Position numbers and translations under genes: made by a program. 53,677 nucleotides of DNA from Bacillota bacterium (GTDB taxonomy: Bacteria > Bacillota > Clostridia > Oscillospirales > Feifaniaceae): the NCBI GenBank assembly GCA_030705925.1, contig JAUZPM010000006.1:1-53677 (forward strand). Reading direction: 5' to 3'. Within the stretch, counting starts at the first letter, position 1. Each line of letters begins with the position of its first letter. The notes under the pieces are model-generated. The model was not told where the DNA came from, searched no databases, and saw nothing but the letters and a program-made list of their open reading frames with translations. Shown here piece after piece: positions 8,921 to 17,637 of the stretch.

Positions 8921-10102
8921 TTATTCGTCGATAAGTCTGTAAAATTTTAAAACAGCATCTTTGTTATCAAAGTTTCCCTTTTTAAGATTTTCTGCAAATA
9001 CCGCCAAATCGACTTTTTTATCAAGCACCTTTTTTATAGCGTCATAAATCGCGCCGTCGTTATTTTCGACAACAAGCCCGTTAACATTGTCCTCGATCTG
9101 CTCATGTGCCGAGCCATACGCTGTGGCAATAACGGGAATACCCAAAATCTGTGCCTCTGTGACAGCCATAGGCTTTCCCTCATATCTCGATGGCAAAACA
9201 AATGCATCTGCTTTTTTAATGTATGGATAAGGGTTTTTTCGTCCGCCCAAAAGGATAAAATAATCCTCTATGCCGCTATTTGCTGCAGCATCCTCAAGCG
9301 CTTGTCTGTCCTCTCCCTCTCCAATGATATACCATTTTACATTGTAACCAATTCTCCGCAGATTTGCAAGTGCATTTACAGCGCGGTCAAGCCCTTTATG
9401 TTCATTGCGAAGCCGTGCAACGGTTATGAGAGTAAGAGCCGCGGGGTCAGTATCAAAATCAACCGGTTCATCTGCCAATTTCCGGATAACATTAGGAGAT
9501 ATGATATTTTCCATAATCACTGATTTACTGGCAAACTCAGGGAAGCAAATGTCAAAACTGCTTTTACAGAATGGTGAAACAAGTACTATACTGTCCGCTT
9601 TTTCAAACACACCTCTATCGATGCGCGGATCAAGCCCTGATTTTGCATATTCGACGTGCACCCATGCGAACTTTTTGTCAGCATTCACCTTTTTCGCAAT
9701 ATAAAAATCGGGCCAGCCCTCCATAAATCCTATTGCGGTGTCATAATGCATATTAAGTTTTCGAGAAACCGCGCCCCATCCCTGTGTGGATAAAATCTGA
9801 AATTTGATGAGATGATGGTTATCATTTTTTACACTGTAGTAAACATATTTAAAGAAAACGCCCTTTATCAGAAACACCAACAATTTGTATAGTTTATCAA
9901 TTATTTTCGGCAAGACTGGAAGCGCCTGTTCAAGAATGTTGACTTCCTTTGGCACTCGGTCGAGAAATTCACCCTTTTTCTTAAGCAGAAGCAGGTCGAC
10001 GTCATATCGTTCATAATCTATTTCATTTAAAAGTGACAAAAGGCTCGTTGTTGTTCCACCCGCTTCAAGCGGATAGCTTGCAATCAGAATCTTCTTTTTC
10101 AT
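8921..10102 (-). CDS. family 4 glycosyltransferase
   Basis: A 393-residue GT-B fold glycosyltransferase. The N-terminus has the acceptor-side glycine motif (ASYPLEAGGTTTSLLSLL). The C-terminal half has the donor-side signature FVLPSRYEGKPMAVTEAQ, with the E-x7-E pair that contacts the nucleotide sugar, and GGRKNPYPYIKKAD before it. I prefer the second of two adjacent ATGs (10102): GGAGG lies 4 nt before it, and it overlaps the upstream stop by 1 nt (TGATG). It adds a sugar in the exopolysaccharide repeat unit. Donor unknown. Confidence 0.88.
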   Translation of the reverse strand: MKKKILIASYPLEAGGTTTSLLSLLNEIDYERYDVDLLLLKKKGEFLDRVPKEVNILEQALPVLPKIIDKLYKLLVFLIKGVFFKYVYYSVKNDNHHLIKFQILSTQGWGAVSRKLNMHYDTAIGFMEGWPDFYIAKKVNADKKFAWVHVEYAKSGLDPRIDRGVFEKADSIVLVSPFCKSSFDICFPEFASKSVIMENIISPNVIRKLADEPVDFDTDPAALTLITVARLRNEHKGLDRAVNALANLRRIGYNVKWYIIGEGEDRQALEDAAANSGIEDYFILLGGRKNPYPYIKKADAFVLPSRYEGKPMAVTEAQILGIPVIATAYGSAHEQIEDNVNGLVVENNDGAIYDAIKKVLDKKVDLAVFAENLKKGNFDNKDAVLKFYRLIDE

Positions 10103-11346
10103 CATCCCTCCGCCTTTGAAATCATATCAATTATTTTTTGTGCCTGAATATGTACGTTTTTATTTTCCGAAACGAACTTATAATTTTTCTTACCTATATC
10201 GTCAAGCTCGCTTCTGCTCTTATTTAATATCCGCTTCATACTTTCAGCCATTTTATCCGGCGTTTCCCCTTCGAAATAACACAGATAATCATCATATTCC
10301 GCCGGTATACCCGGCAATTTAAAGCAGATAACAGGTCTTGCCGCCGCCATATACTCGATAAGCTTTGAAGGAAAAGAGTATTTTGTGAAATCTTCGTCTC
10401 CCCTTCGCGGGTTTACAAGAAGTGTCGCCTCCCGCTGCACTTTAAGCGCCTCTTCCCTTGAAACTGCCCCAAGAAAACGAATCCTGTCATCGCTTTCAGC
10501 ATAACGCAAAATGTCCTGTCTTGCCTCTCCGTCTCCGCATATGGCAAGCCTGAACTTCTCTCCATCAAGCTTCGAAAAAGCATTCAAAAGCTCCATTATC
10601 CCAAACTTTTTTGCAAGCGTTCCCGTATATACAATAGTTTTTAATTCATCAGATTCTATCTCGTGAACATTTCTTAAAGCTCCGTCGGTAATGCCTTCTA
10701 TTACAATATATGGCTTAGTTATGCCAAAATAATCGTGCATACTTTCTGTCAGAAGAACAAAGCTGTCTATATATTTGATTTTACGAAAAGCGTTATTTGT
10801 TTTATATTCCGCCATTTTGTTTAGAATAACGCCCTGGCTCTTGTCGACGTCTGTGAAAGCCGGAAGATCTGGCACTATAAGGCACACATGCACCTTATGA
10901 TGCAGTTTTTTTATCATTTTTGCAGCCGCCAGATATTCGCTTACAACAGCATAGATTATAAGCACCTTTTTTTTTCCGTCATCTTTTTTGAGCCATCTTT
11001 TTATATGCTTTCGAACTGCAAGCATCCTCGACAGCTTTTTTACCACTGTGATATTCAAATAACCCGCGTTTAAATCCCTCGCTCCCTCCGCATGAGAAAA
11101 CGCGTATTCCTTAATATACATATCGCGATAGCGCTTTGGATACGAGCCGACAGGCAGCATATTCAGGATACTAACAGGCCTGTCCAAAACGCTGTCAAGA
11201 CCGTTTATAATGTTCCAAAGATGCGCGTTAGAGGCAAACTGCAATCCATATACGGTCTTTCTTAAGACCTCTTCCTCGTGTCCCTTTGGGTATAGTCCGC
11301 CCAGCGCAAGCAGGTCATAATCCACCATTTCCGTCACCCGTGGCAT
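10102..11346 (-). CDS. family 4 glycosyltransferase
   Basis: A 414-residue GT-B protein. The donor-binding half shows IVYTGTLAKKFGIMELL, then LLVNPRRGDEDFTKYSFPSK followed by LIEYMAAARPVI. This is the ExxxxxxxE-type region of a divergent GT4 subgroup seen in capsule clusters. The N-terminal half is less conserved. The ATG at 11346 lies inside the end of the upstream GT2 gene (32-nt overlap). A second ATG 18 nt later is an alternative start. The 3' end overlaps the next GT4 gene (TGATG). Substrate unknown. Confidence 0.83.
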   Translation of the reverse strand: MPRVTEMVDYDLLALGGLYPKGHEEEVLRKTVYGLQFASNAHLWNIINGLDSVLDRPVSILNMLPVGSYPKRYRDMYIKEYAFSHAEGARDLNAGYLNITVVKKLSRMLAVRKHIKRWLKKDDGKKKVLIIYAVVSEYLAAAKMIKKLHHKVHVCLIVPDLPAFTDVDKSQGVILNKMAEYKTNNAFRKIKYIDSFVLLTESMHDYFGITKPYIVIEGITDGALRNVHEIESDELKTIVYTGTLAKKFGIMELLNAFSKLDGEKFRLAICGDGEARQDILRYAESDDRIRFLGAVSREEALKVQREATLLVNPRRGDEDFTKYSFPSKLIEYMAAARPVICFKLPGIPAEYDDYLCYFEGETPDKMAESMKRILNKSRSELDDIGKKNYKFVSENKNVHIQAQKIIDMISKAEG

Positions 11347-12256
11347 TCAGCCTTTTCACTCTCAAAAACATGGAACCGGACTCTCGGAAAAAGTATACCG
11401 GTGAAATAAAAAACGCCGCTAAACCGTGTGCACAAGCATTTATAAGCCTGCCTCTCCTGATATTATAGGCAAGCAGTGCGGCATGATAACGAAAGCGGAT
11501 AAAACGTCTTTCCCTATTTGAAAGAATATAAAAGTATTGTTTTTTAATATTATACAAATCCTTATCAAACTTCGCCCTATTTCGTGACGACGATATCCGT
11601 TCACCCTCATGCAGATATTGGATAGCGTACATCCCCCTTAAATATCCGATCTTAAGATTCCTTTCAATAGCATTTAGCATAAGCATATATTCCTGTGAGG
11701 CAAACCTGTTTTCAAACCCGCCCGTGCGGAAAAAACCGTCTCTTTTAAACATATATGAATCTGTAAGGGCAAGATGATAAAGCAAATGATATTTTAAAAG
11801 TGACTCATTATCAAGGCTTTTAACATATCTGCTATGATCCCGTACGTCCACTATATGACCGTCCTGGTTGCATATTTTAGCGTCTGTAAAAGACAAGTCA
11901 AGATCGTTTTCAACCATATATTTAAGCTGATCTTCGATTTTTTTTGGTGCAATAATATCGTCGTCGTCAAGAAAGCATATATAATCCCCGGTCGATTCTT
12001 CCGCGCCCCGGTTTCTTGTATAAGAACCGCCGATATTATTTTCATTTTTAATATATTTTATCTTGTCATTATCTGCATACAGCTTGCTTATAAATTTTTC
12101 AGTCTCTTTACGGTAAGGGGTGCCGTTTCCATTGTCGTCTACGACTAATATCTCTACATTTTTATACGTCTGAGCAAGCACACTGTTTATAGCCCGCTGC
12201 AGAAATTCCGCCCGTTTATATGTAGGAATAATTACGCTGACTAGGATATTTTCCAT
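11315..12256 (-). CDS. family 2 glycosyltransferase
   Basis: A GT-A fold glycosyltransferase of 313 residues. Motifs in order are ILVSVIIPTYKRAEFLQRAI, EILVVDDNGNG and the metal-binding ICFLDDDD. The start is placed at ATG 12256, with AGGAG ending 8 nt upstream. A GTG three codons earlier would overlap that ribosome binding site and is unlikely. The last third is basic and hydrophobic (HGLAAFFISPVYFF), suggesting membrane association. It lies 15 nt after the neighbouring GT2-like gene and belongs to the same operon. Confidence 0.88.
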   Translation of the reverse strand: MENILVSVIIPTYKRAEFLQRAINSVLAQTYKNVEILVVDDNGNGTPYRKETEKFISKLYADNDKIKYIKNENNIGGSYTRNRGAEESTGDYICFLDDDDIIAPKKIEDQLKYMVENDLDLSFTDAKICNQDGHIVDVRDHSRYVKSLDNESLLKYHLLYHLALTDSYMFKRDGFFRTGGFENRFASQEYMLMLNAIERNLKIGYLRGMYAIQYLHEGERISSSRNRAKFDKDLYNIKKQYFYILSNRERRFIRFRYHAALLAYNIRRGRLINACAHGLAAFFISPVYFFRESGSMFLRVKRLNATGDGNGGL

Positions 12257-12271
12257 AACGAGCACTCCTAT

Positions 12272-13063
12272 TTATAATTTCTTAAAACCGCGCATACCGT
12301 TTTTCAGCAATTTATGTATTTTAAATACACTGAACTCATCCGCTGACTTTTTAAATCTGAAGGCGAAAACCCATGACATAATAAACATAAGCTTTGGAAA
12401 TATCGCCGCCAAAAGTGCGCCTTTATCGTAAAAATAACTGTCGTTTATGCCTGTGAACCAGGTTGAATCCTCCTGATTTACAGTAGCAATAAGAGCAGGG
12501 TATGTATAGATTTTTAGCCCTTTTCTTATGCAGTCAGCAATAAATATGGAATCCTCGCCTGAACCGTATCGTGCGCCTCCTCCAAACAAAAGGCTGAACC
12601 ATACGTTTGCCCGACAGAGACTGTTTCGCCTTACGGCAAGACGAGCCGCCCCGAACTTCATGGAATTGAAGATATGAAGCCTGCGTATCTTGTTTACGTT
12701 TGGTGCTTCAACTCCTCTTGGGTTGTCATTTTTAATGTCAAAAATGATGCAGTCTGCATCCGGCAGTTCTTCAAACGCCTTTTTAATCATGCTGTCATAC
12801 GAATCCTCGTATACCATATCCTCGTCGGCGAAAACAAGGATATCCCCCGTTGCATATGAAAGTGCCGTATTGCGGTTTCTGCCTACGCCCTTCTGCTCAG
12901 TCGAAATAATAACAAGCTCATTATCAATTACCTTTAGCTCAGTTTTTCCGCATTTCCCGCACTGATTCGCGATCACTGCGTCAGTCGTGAGACGCATTCG
13001 GGAATATAAAGCGTCATCTTCACTTTCGTTCATAGCGGCAACTAAAACCTGGACTTTTGCCAT
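12272..13063 (-). CDS. GT2-like glycosyltransferase, divergent
   Basis: A 263-residue protein with a shortened GT-A core: VQVLVAAMNESE at the start, GVGRNRNTALSYATGDILVF and the acidic motif FADEDMVYEDS in the place of the usual DxD. The region FGGGARYGSGEDSIFI with its ED pair looks like the catalytic-base segment of GT2 enzymes. Compared with ordinary GT2 proteins the N-terminal domain is compact and the usual DDGS motif is missing, so donor binding may differ. A GGAG site precedes the ATG. It lies between the CapK-like gene and another GT2 in the same operon. Confidence 0.7.
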   Translation of the reverse strand: MAKVQVLVAAMNESEDDALYSRMRLTTDAVIANQCGKCGKTELKVIDNELVIISTEQKGVGRNRNTALSYATGDILVFADEDMVYEDSYDSMIKKAFEELPDADCIIFDIKNDNPRGVEAPNVNKIRRLHIFNSMKFGAARLAVRRNSLCRANVWFSLLFGGGARYGSGEDSIFIADCIRKGLKIYTYPALIATVNQEDSTWFTGINDSYFYDKGALLAAIFPKLMFIMSWVFAFRFKKSADEFSVFKIHKLLKNGMRGFKKL

Positions 13064-13073
13064 ACTGTTCTCC

Positions 13074-14417
13074 TTATATTTTTCTTATGACAAATCGAAC
13101 CTTGCCGTTTTTAGTCCGTTCAAGCTCGTTTGTATTTTCCCATCTTACTTTCATATTGCCAAGATACGCTGCCGCGTTTTTAACCGTTTCCTCCATCGAG
13201 CTTTCGTCAAAATCTCTATCCTGAACAACGCGTATCACAACGCTGTCCGGCGCTGTCTGAACGATCTGGCTTTGCAGCACACCCTTCATAGTTTTAGCAA
13301 TATGTGAAAGACGCCCTATCCTGCGCCCGTCGGGAGTCAGGATATAATCGTCCACCCGTCCCTCTATATGTTCAAGATAATCGGTATTCCATCCACAAGC
13401 ACATGGCTCTTTCCCCATTACCCCGAGGTCTCCCGTAAGATACCTGATCACCGGCGTATCATTTGCAATAAGACTTGTGACAGCTATCTCGCCGAGCGTT
13501 CCCTTAGGGGCAGGCTTCCCGTCACTGTCAAGAATCTCTATATGGCACACGGATGGAACGATATGATAACTTCCGTGTCTGCACTGAAAAGCAAGCTGTC
13601 CCGTTTCGGACAGGCCATATGTCTGATAAACAGGGCAGTTAAATGCTTTTTCTACTTTTTCCTGTTGGCTTTGCGTGATACCCTCGCTGTCTGTAACGAT
13701 TGCAGAGAGTTTTGGCACGGTCAGATTCTCTTTTAACACGTATTCAGCAAGGAAAAGCCACGCTGTCGCGTATCCTGTGCCGAAAGTCACATTATAACGC
13801 CTCATAGCGTTAATGTATTTGCCAGCATTGCCTGATTTAATATGGTATGCCGACATCTGAAGCTGTTTATATCTATCTATATAGACCCAAAAGGGCGGTT
13901 TTTCACATTCAAACGGGATTAGGCTTACACCGGATATGCGGGCTCGCCTGTCCCCCTGTCTTAATCCTGCAAACTCAAGCAGTTTTTCAGCGTAAAGCTG
14001 GCTTAGCCTTACGCTTTCCCTGTCACGGTAATATGAAACTGCTGTTCCTGTCGAGCCGCTTGTTATGCCTTTGAAACAGGTTTTTTTATCTATCTTATCA
14101 GATAAATATTCATCATAGTGTTCTCTTATATCACTTTTATGTAAAAGCGGCAGCTTTCCTATTTCAGAAAGGCTTAAAGCAGTGCAATTACGGTATTTGG
14201 GCACGTGCAAAGACGCATTCTCAATAAGTTTTCTGAAAAGTTCTTCTTTCTCCACATTATATCCCGAAGTCATTATGTAATTAATATCAGCGTTTTTTAA
14301 AAGCTCGTTATAATCGCCATAGCGGCGGAAATAGTCCCGTCTTACCGCCTCTGCATTTATAAAGATCCTTTTTACAAAAAAGGGCGCTTTTACAAACACT
14401 TTTTTTAAAAAAGACAT
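13074..14417 (-). CDS. CapK/PaaK-like adenylate-forming enzyme
   Basis: A 447-residue protein of the phenylacetate-CoA ligase-like group often called CapK in capsule clusters. The AMP-binding P-loop GITSGSTGTAVSYY, the A5-like motif YQTYGLSETGQ and the A8-like motif IRYLTGDLG are in order, and the C-terminal subdomain ends with KNGKVRFVIRK. Such enzymes activate a carboxylate as acyl-adenylate. In polysaccharide loci the substrate is usually unproven and may be an acyl or amino-acid decoration of the sugar. The ATG overlaps the upstream stop by 1 nt (TGATG). Confidence 0.8.
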   Translation of the reverse strand: MSFLKKVFVKAPFFVKRIFINAEAVRRDYFRRYGDYNELLKNADINYIMTSGYNVEKEELFRKLIENASLHVPKYRNCTALSLSEIGKLPLLHKSDIREHYDEYLSDKIDKKTCFKGITSGSTGTAVSYYRDRESVRLSQLYAEKLLEFAGLRQGDRRARISGVSLIPFECEKPPFWVYIDRYKQLQMSAYHIKSGNAGKYINAMRRYNVTFGTGYATAWLFLAEYVLKENLTVPKLSAIVTDSEGITQSQQEKVEKAFNCPVYQTYGLSETGQLAFQCRHGSYHIVPSVCHIEILDSDGKPAPKGTLGEIAVTSLIANDTPVIRYLTGDLGVMGKEPCACGWNTDYLEHIEGRVDDYILTPDGRRIGRLSHIAKTMKGVLQSQIVQTAPDSVVIRVVQDRDFDESSMEETVKNAAAYLGNMKVRWENTNELERTKNGKVRFVIRKI

Positions 14418-15241
14418 CAGCTGCCTTCTCCTTCAAAATTACTGAGTTTGACTCCAAAGCTTTGAAGCTTTTGCGGCAAAAGAGGGTCGGAAAAAAACTT
14501 ATACTCTGAAAATCTCATTTCAGAAAGCTTTCCAAAATATAGACTGTCTATTTCAGTCGCAGGGTGTATCATAAGCTCGGCAAAACGATATCCGCCCTGG
14601 TTAATACCTTTATATGCATCTAAATTAAGCTTGTCTTCTTTATTAACAAAGGTCAAAAGCCCGTCGGGCATCCAAACCCCTTTTCTCTTTTCTACCCCCG
14701 CCATAAGCCCCAATACTGCGGATTTTGCCCTTGAGAGAGCTGCGGGTTTTCCCCCTACAAATATTTTTCTGTTATTTCTCATCGCGCTGATGCAAAAATG
14801 CTGTGAAAGCTCCGAAATAGTATAAAACAGCCCGGGAGCTACGTGCACATGTTCGTGAGAACACCAATAGTCCGGCTGTCCCACGACTTCCCTGAACCTA
14901 TCGTACTGAGCGGTCAGCTCCTTTACAGCATCCTTTTTATCGACGCTCCCCCTCTTAAGCCGAGCATTTAATTCCGAAAGGGTAAAAAAAGAGCCATCAT
15001 CCTCTGTGAGAGTGGGAATCTCTCTGTGCGGCAGAAGAGCCTTTCCTGTCGTAAGGCAAAAGTGAATCCCGATAGAAATACCGCGATACTTATTTTTAAG
15101 CTCTGCGGCACTCTCATAGTATCCCAAATTCACCATAACGTTCGTCGATGTAACAGCGCCAGATTTCGCGCATGCCTCTATAGCCTTATTCACCGCCGGA
15201 GACATACCGTAATCGTCAGCCGTTATTATAACGGATTCCAT
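14417..15241 (-). CDS. ChbG/YdjC-family carbohydrate deacetylase
   Basis: A 274-residue YdjC-fold protein, the first gene of the polysaccharide operon. The metal-site motifs are visible: IITADDYGMSP near the N-terminus, GIHFCLTTGKALLP, and SHEHVHVAPGLFY with its H-x-H pair. Characterised relatives (ChbG) remove an N-acetyl group from small chitooligosaccharides. Here the likely target is an N-acetylated sugar in the repeat unit or a precursor, which is inference from context. A GGGA-type ribosome binding site lies 8 nt before the ATG. Confidence 0.82.
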   Translation of the reverse strand: MESVIITADDYGMSPAVNKAIEACAKSGAVTSTNVMVNLGYYESAAELKNKYRGISIGIHFCLTTGKALLPHREIPTLTEDDGSFFTLSELNARLKRGSVDKKDAVKELTAQYDRFREVVGQPDYWCSHEHVHVAPGLFYTISELSQHFCISAMRNNRKIFVGGKPAALSRAKSAVLGLMAGVEKRKGVWMPDGLLTFVNKEDKLNLDAYKGINQGGYRFAELMIHPATEIDSLYFGKLSEMRFSEYKFFSDPLLPQKLQSFGVKLSNFEGEGS

Positions 15242-15274
15242 TTAGTTTCCCTTTCCAATTATTATCATGCGTAC

Positions 15275-15303
15275 ATTTTATATCTTTTTTATTATATCTG
15301 CAA
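15275..15303 (-). promoter_or_regulatory. candidate promoter of the exopolysaccharide operon
   Basis: On the minus strand TTGCAG (15303-15298) and TAAAAT (15280-15275) are 17 nt apart, just after the EF-G terminator and 34 nt upstream of the deacetylase start. The region is AT-rich, so a chance match is possible. It is the only gap before the operon, so a promoter is expected here. Confidence 0.4.
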
Positions 15304-15313
15304 GCTATTTAAT

Positions 15314-15356
15314 ATAAAACTGCGGCTTAAGACCATAATCTGCTCTTAAGCCGCAG
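15314..15356 (-). terminator. intrinsic terminator of the EF-G gene
   Basis: A 13-bp perfect inverted repeat (15320-15332 and 15344-15356, arm CTGCGGCTTAAGA) is followed on the minus strand by GTTTTATATT. It lies 12 nt past the EF-G stop codon. Confidence 0.85.
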
Positions 15357-15367
15357 GTATAAAAAGA

Positions 15368-17458
15368 TTACTTCTCTTCGTTGTTCTCGGCAGCTGCCCT
15401 TGCCTTTGTGTCCTCTATAACTTTTTGTGCAACATTTGCCGGAGCTTCCTCATACCTTTCAAACTTGAATGAAAATGAGCCTCTGCCTCCGGTCATAGAT
15501 CGAAGATCTATCGCATAGCTGTTCATTTCTGCCGAAGGCACCTCGGCTTCTACCGTCTGCATCCCATCGCCGGACGGATTCATGCCTAGAATCCTGCCAC
15601 GGCGTTTGTTTATATCACCGATTATGTCACCCATGTAGGATTCCGGAATGAAGACCTTAAGGTTGCCGATCGGCTCAAGTAGTATAGGTGATGCCTGTGT
15701 CAGCCCTGTTTTATAGGCAAGAGAGGCCGCAACTTTAAACGCCATTTCTGAGGAATCGACCGGATGGTAAGAGCCGTCTACCAACGTAGCTTTCAAATGT
15801 ACAACAGGGTATCCCGCAAGCACACCTTTGCTTATGCACTCCTGCAGTCCCTTCTCTACAGCGGGGAAGAAGTTTCTCGGCACAGCGCCGCCGAATACGC
15901 TTTCGGTAAAAGTAAGCCCCTCGCTCTCGCCCGGTTCAAACTCTATCCATACGTGTCCGTACTGACCGTGGCCGCCCGACTGTTTTTTATGTTTGCCTTC
16001 CACCTTGACTTTCTTTTTGATAGTCTCCCTGTATGGAACTCTCGGCGTCTTAAGTTCAACCACCGTTCCGAATTTATTTTTCAGCTTTGAAACCAGTACG
16101 TCAAGATGAACGTCGCCCATACCTGAAATAAGCTGCTGTTTTGTTTCCTTGTCAATCCTAAATTTGAAAGTCCTGTCCTCTTCCATCAGGCGCTGCAGCC
16201 CTAAGGATATCTTTTCGTCGTCACCTTTTGTCTTTGTTGTAACTGTCTGCGAAAAACATGGGGCGGGAAAATCTATTCCTTCGAAAGTGACCGGGCGTGA
16301 CGGAGTGCATAGCGTATCGCCAGTGTTCGTCCCCGCAAGCTTTGTGACGGCGCCGATATCGCCTGTACCGACGGCGGCGGTTTCAATCTGTTTCTTCCCT
16401 CTTGTGAAATAGAGCTTGCCCACTTTTTCAGGCGCGCCGGAGTTTGCGTTCTGCACTGTAGAGTCGGCTTTCATTACACCCGACAGGACTTTGAAATATG
16501 ACATCTTCCCGACGAACGGGTCGGCAATCGTTTTAAACACTAGTGCCGCAAGAGGGGCGTTTTCTTCCGGTTTTATAACTATCTCTTCACCGTTTGCCGC
16601 CTTTGCCTTTTCCTCGCGCCCCTCAAGCGGCGACGGGAAGAAGTTTTTGACCATATCAAGGACATCATCTATCCCAGACATATCGAAGGCTGAACCGCAC
16701 AGTACCGGCGTTATGCTGCCCGCCGAAACGCCCATTTTGAGAGCCGAAATGATCTCCTCAGGCGTAAACTGTTCGCCGGAAAAGAACTTATCGAGATTCT
16801 CTTCACTGGTTTCGGCAACGGCTTCATTTATCATACCGCGCAGAGCCTCAATCTTTTTATTTAATGATTCGGGAACAGGCACCTCGACCGCTGTCCCTTT
16901 TTCATATTTTCTTGCCTTAAGTTCAATCAAATTCACATAACCGCTTACTTTGTCATTTTCAAACATAGGAATTTCAATAGGACAAACAGAAGCGCCGAAA
17001 CGCTCTTTCAACTGTTCAATGACATTGTAAAAATCAGAATTTTCCTCGTCGATCTTTGAGATAAAAAATGCTCGTGGAATGCCTGCATCGATGCAGAATT
17101 TCCACGATTTCTCGGTGCCGACCTGAACGCCGGACTTGCCTGTGACAAGGATCAGAGCACCGTCTGCAACACGGGTGGCGCTGACCACCTCGCCGACAAA
17201 ATCGAAATAACCAGGTGTATCTAGCAAATTGATCTTCGTGCTTTTCCACTCAACCGGGATGACGGTTGTGGAAATGGAGATTTGACGTTTGATTTCCTCG
17301 GAATCATAATCGCCGACAGTATTTCCCTCGGAAATCTTGCCGAAACGGTCTGTGCCCTTTGAAATATAGAGCATAGCCTCAGCAAGCGTAGTCTTTCCGT
17401 CACCCCCGTGCGCAAGGAGTGCAACATTCCTAATGTCCTTAACAGGATACTGCTTCAT
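15368..17458 (-). CDS. elongation factor G paralogue (EF-G-like GTPase)
   Basis: A 696-residue translational GTPase with all EF-G domains: G domain, domain II (from about residue 310), and domains III-V ending in GRGSFSFKFERYEEAP. The P-loop is AHGGDGKT. The G3 motif is DTPGYFDF, with Tyr where classical EF-G has His (DTPGH). The G4 motif is SKID rather than NK(M/x)D. These features match the second, EF-G-like branch found in many Firmicutes rather than the housekeeping FusA. I start at ATG 17458, with GGAGG 7 nt upstream. The longer open frame to 17512 would begin inside the -35 box. It is monocistronic, with its own promoter and terminator. Confidence 0.85.
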   Translation of the reverse strand: MKQYPVKDIRNVALLAHGGDGKTTLAEAMLYISKGTDRFGKISEGNTVGDYDSEEIKRQISISTTVIPVEWKSTKINLLDTPGYFDFVGEVVSATRVADGALILVTGKSGVQVGTEKSWKFCIDAGIPRAFFISKIDEENSDFYNVIEQLKERFGASVCPIEIPMFENDKVSGYVNLIELKARKYEKGTAVEVPVPESLNKKIEALRGMINEAVAETSEENLDKFFSGEQFTPEEIISALKMGVSAGSITPVLCGSAFDMSGIDDVLDMVKNFFPSPLEGREEKAKAANGEEIVIKPEENAPLAALVFKTIADPFVGKMSYFKVLSGVMKADSTVQNANSGAPEKVGKLYFTRGKKQIETAAVGTGDIGAVTKLAGTNTGDTLCTPSRPVTFEGIDFPAPCFSQTVTTKTKGDDEKISLGLQRLMEEDRTFKFRIDKETKQQLISGMGDVHLDVLVSKLKNKFGTVVELKTPRVPYRETIKKKVKVEGKHKKQSGGHGQYGHVWIEFEPGESEGLTFTESVFGGAVPRNFFPAVEKGLQECISKGVLAGYPVVHLKATLVDGSYHPVDSSEMAFKVAASLAYKTGLTQASPILLEPIGNLKVFIPESYMGDIIGDINKRRGRILGMNPSGDGMQTVEAEVPSAEMNSYAIDLRSMTGGRGSFSFKFERYEEAPANVAQKVIEDTKARAAAENNEEK

Positions 17459-17482
17459 AGATAAACCTCCAATTCTGATTGT

Positions 17483-17512
17483 ATTATTCAATGCCAACAA
17501 ATCATTTGTCAA
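17483..17512 (-). promoter_or_regulatory. promoter of the EF-G-like gene
   Basis: Minus-strand TTGACA (17512-17507) and AATAAT (17488-17483) are 18 nt apart and lie 25 nt upstream of the chosen ATG. Confidence 0.7.
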
Positions 17513-17574
17513 TGTTGCACAAACAAAGTGATAACATTGCTTACATTATAATTTATATATAACAAAAATGCAAC

Positions 17575-17602
17575 AAAAAAACAGGCTAATTGCCTGTTTT
17601 TT
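17575..17602. terminator. bidirectional intrinsic terminator
   Basis: Arms CAGGC (17582-17586) and GCCTG (17592-17596) are flanked by an A7 run and a T6 run, so the structure works on either strand. It lies 35 nt past the stop of the P-type-ATPase-like gene and would end that minus-strand transcript. Confidence 0.85.
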
Positions 17603-17637
17603 AGAAGTTCTTGAAAAAATTTGCTATTAGATATAAT

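Noticed and set aside
15368-17512. Longer N-terminus for the EF-G-like protein
   Set aside because: The extra 18 codons would cover the promoter and -35 box, and the conserved start MKQYPV has GGAGG at the right distance.
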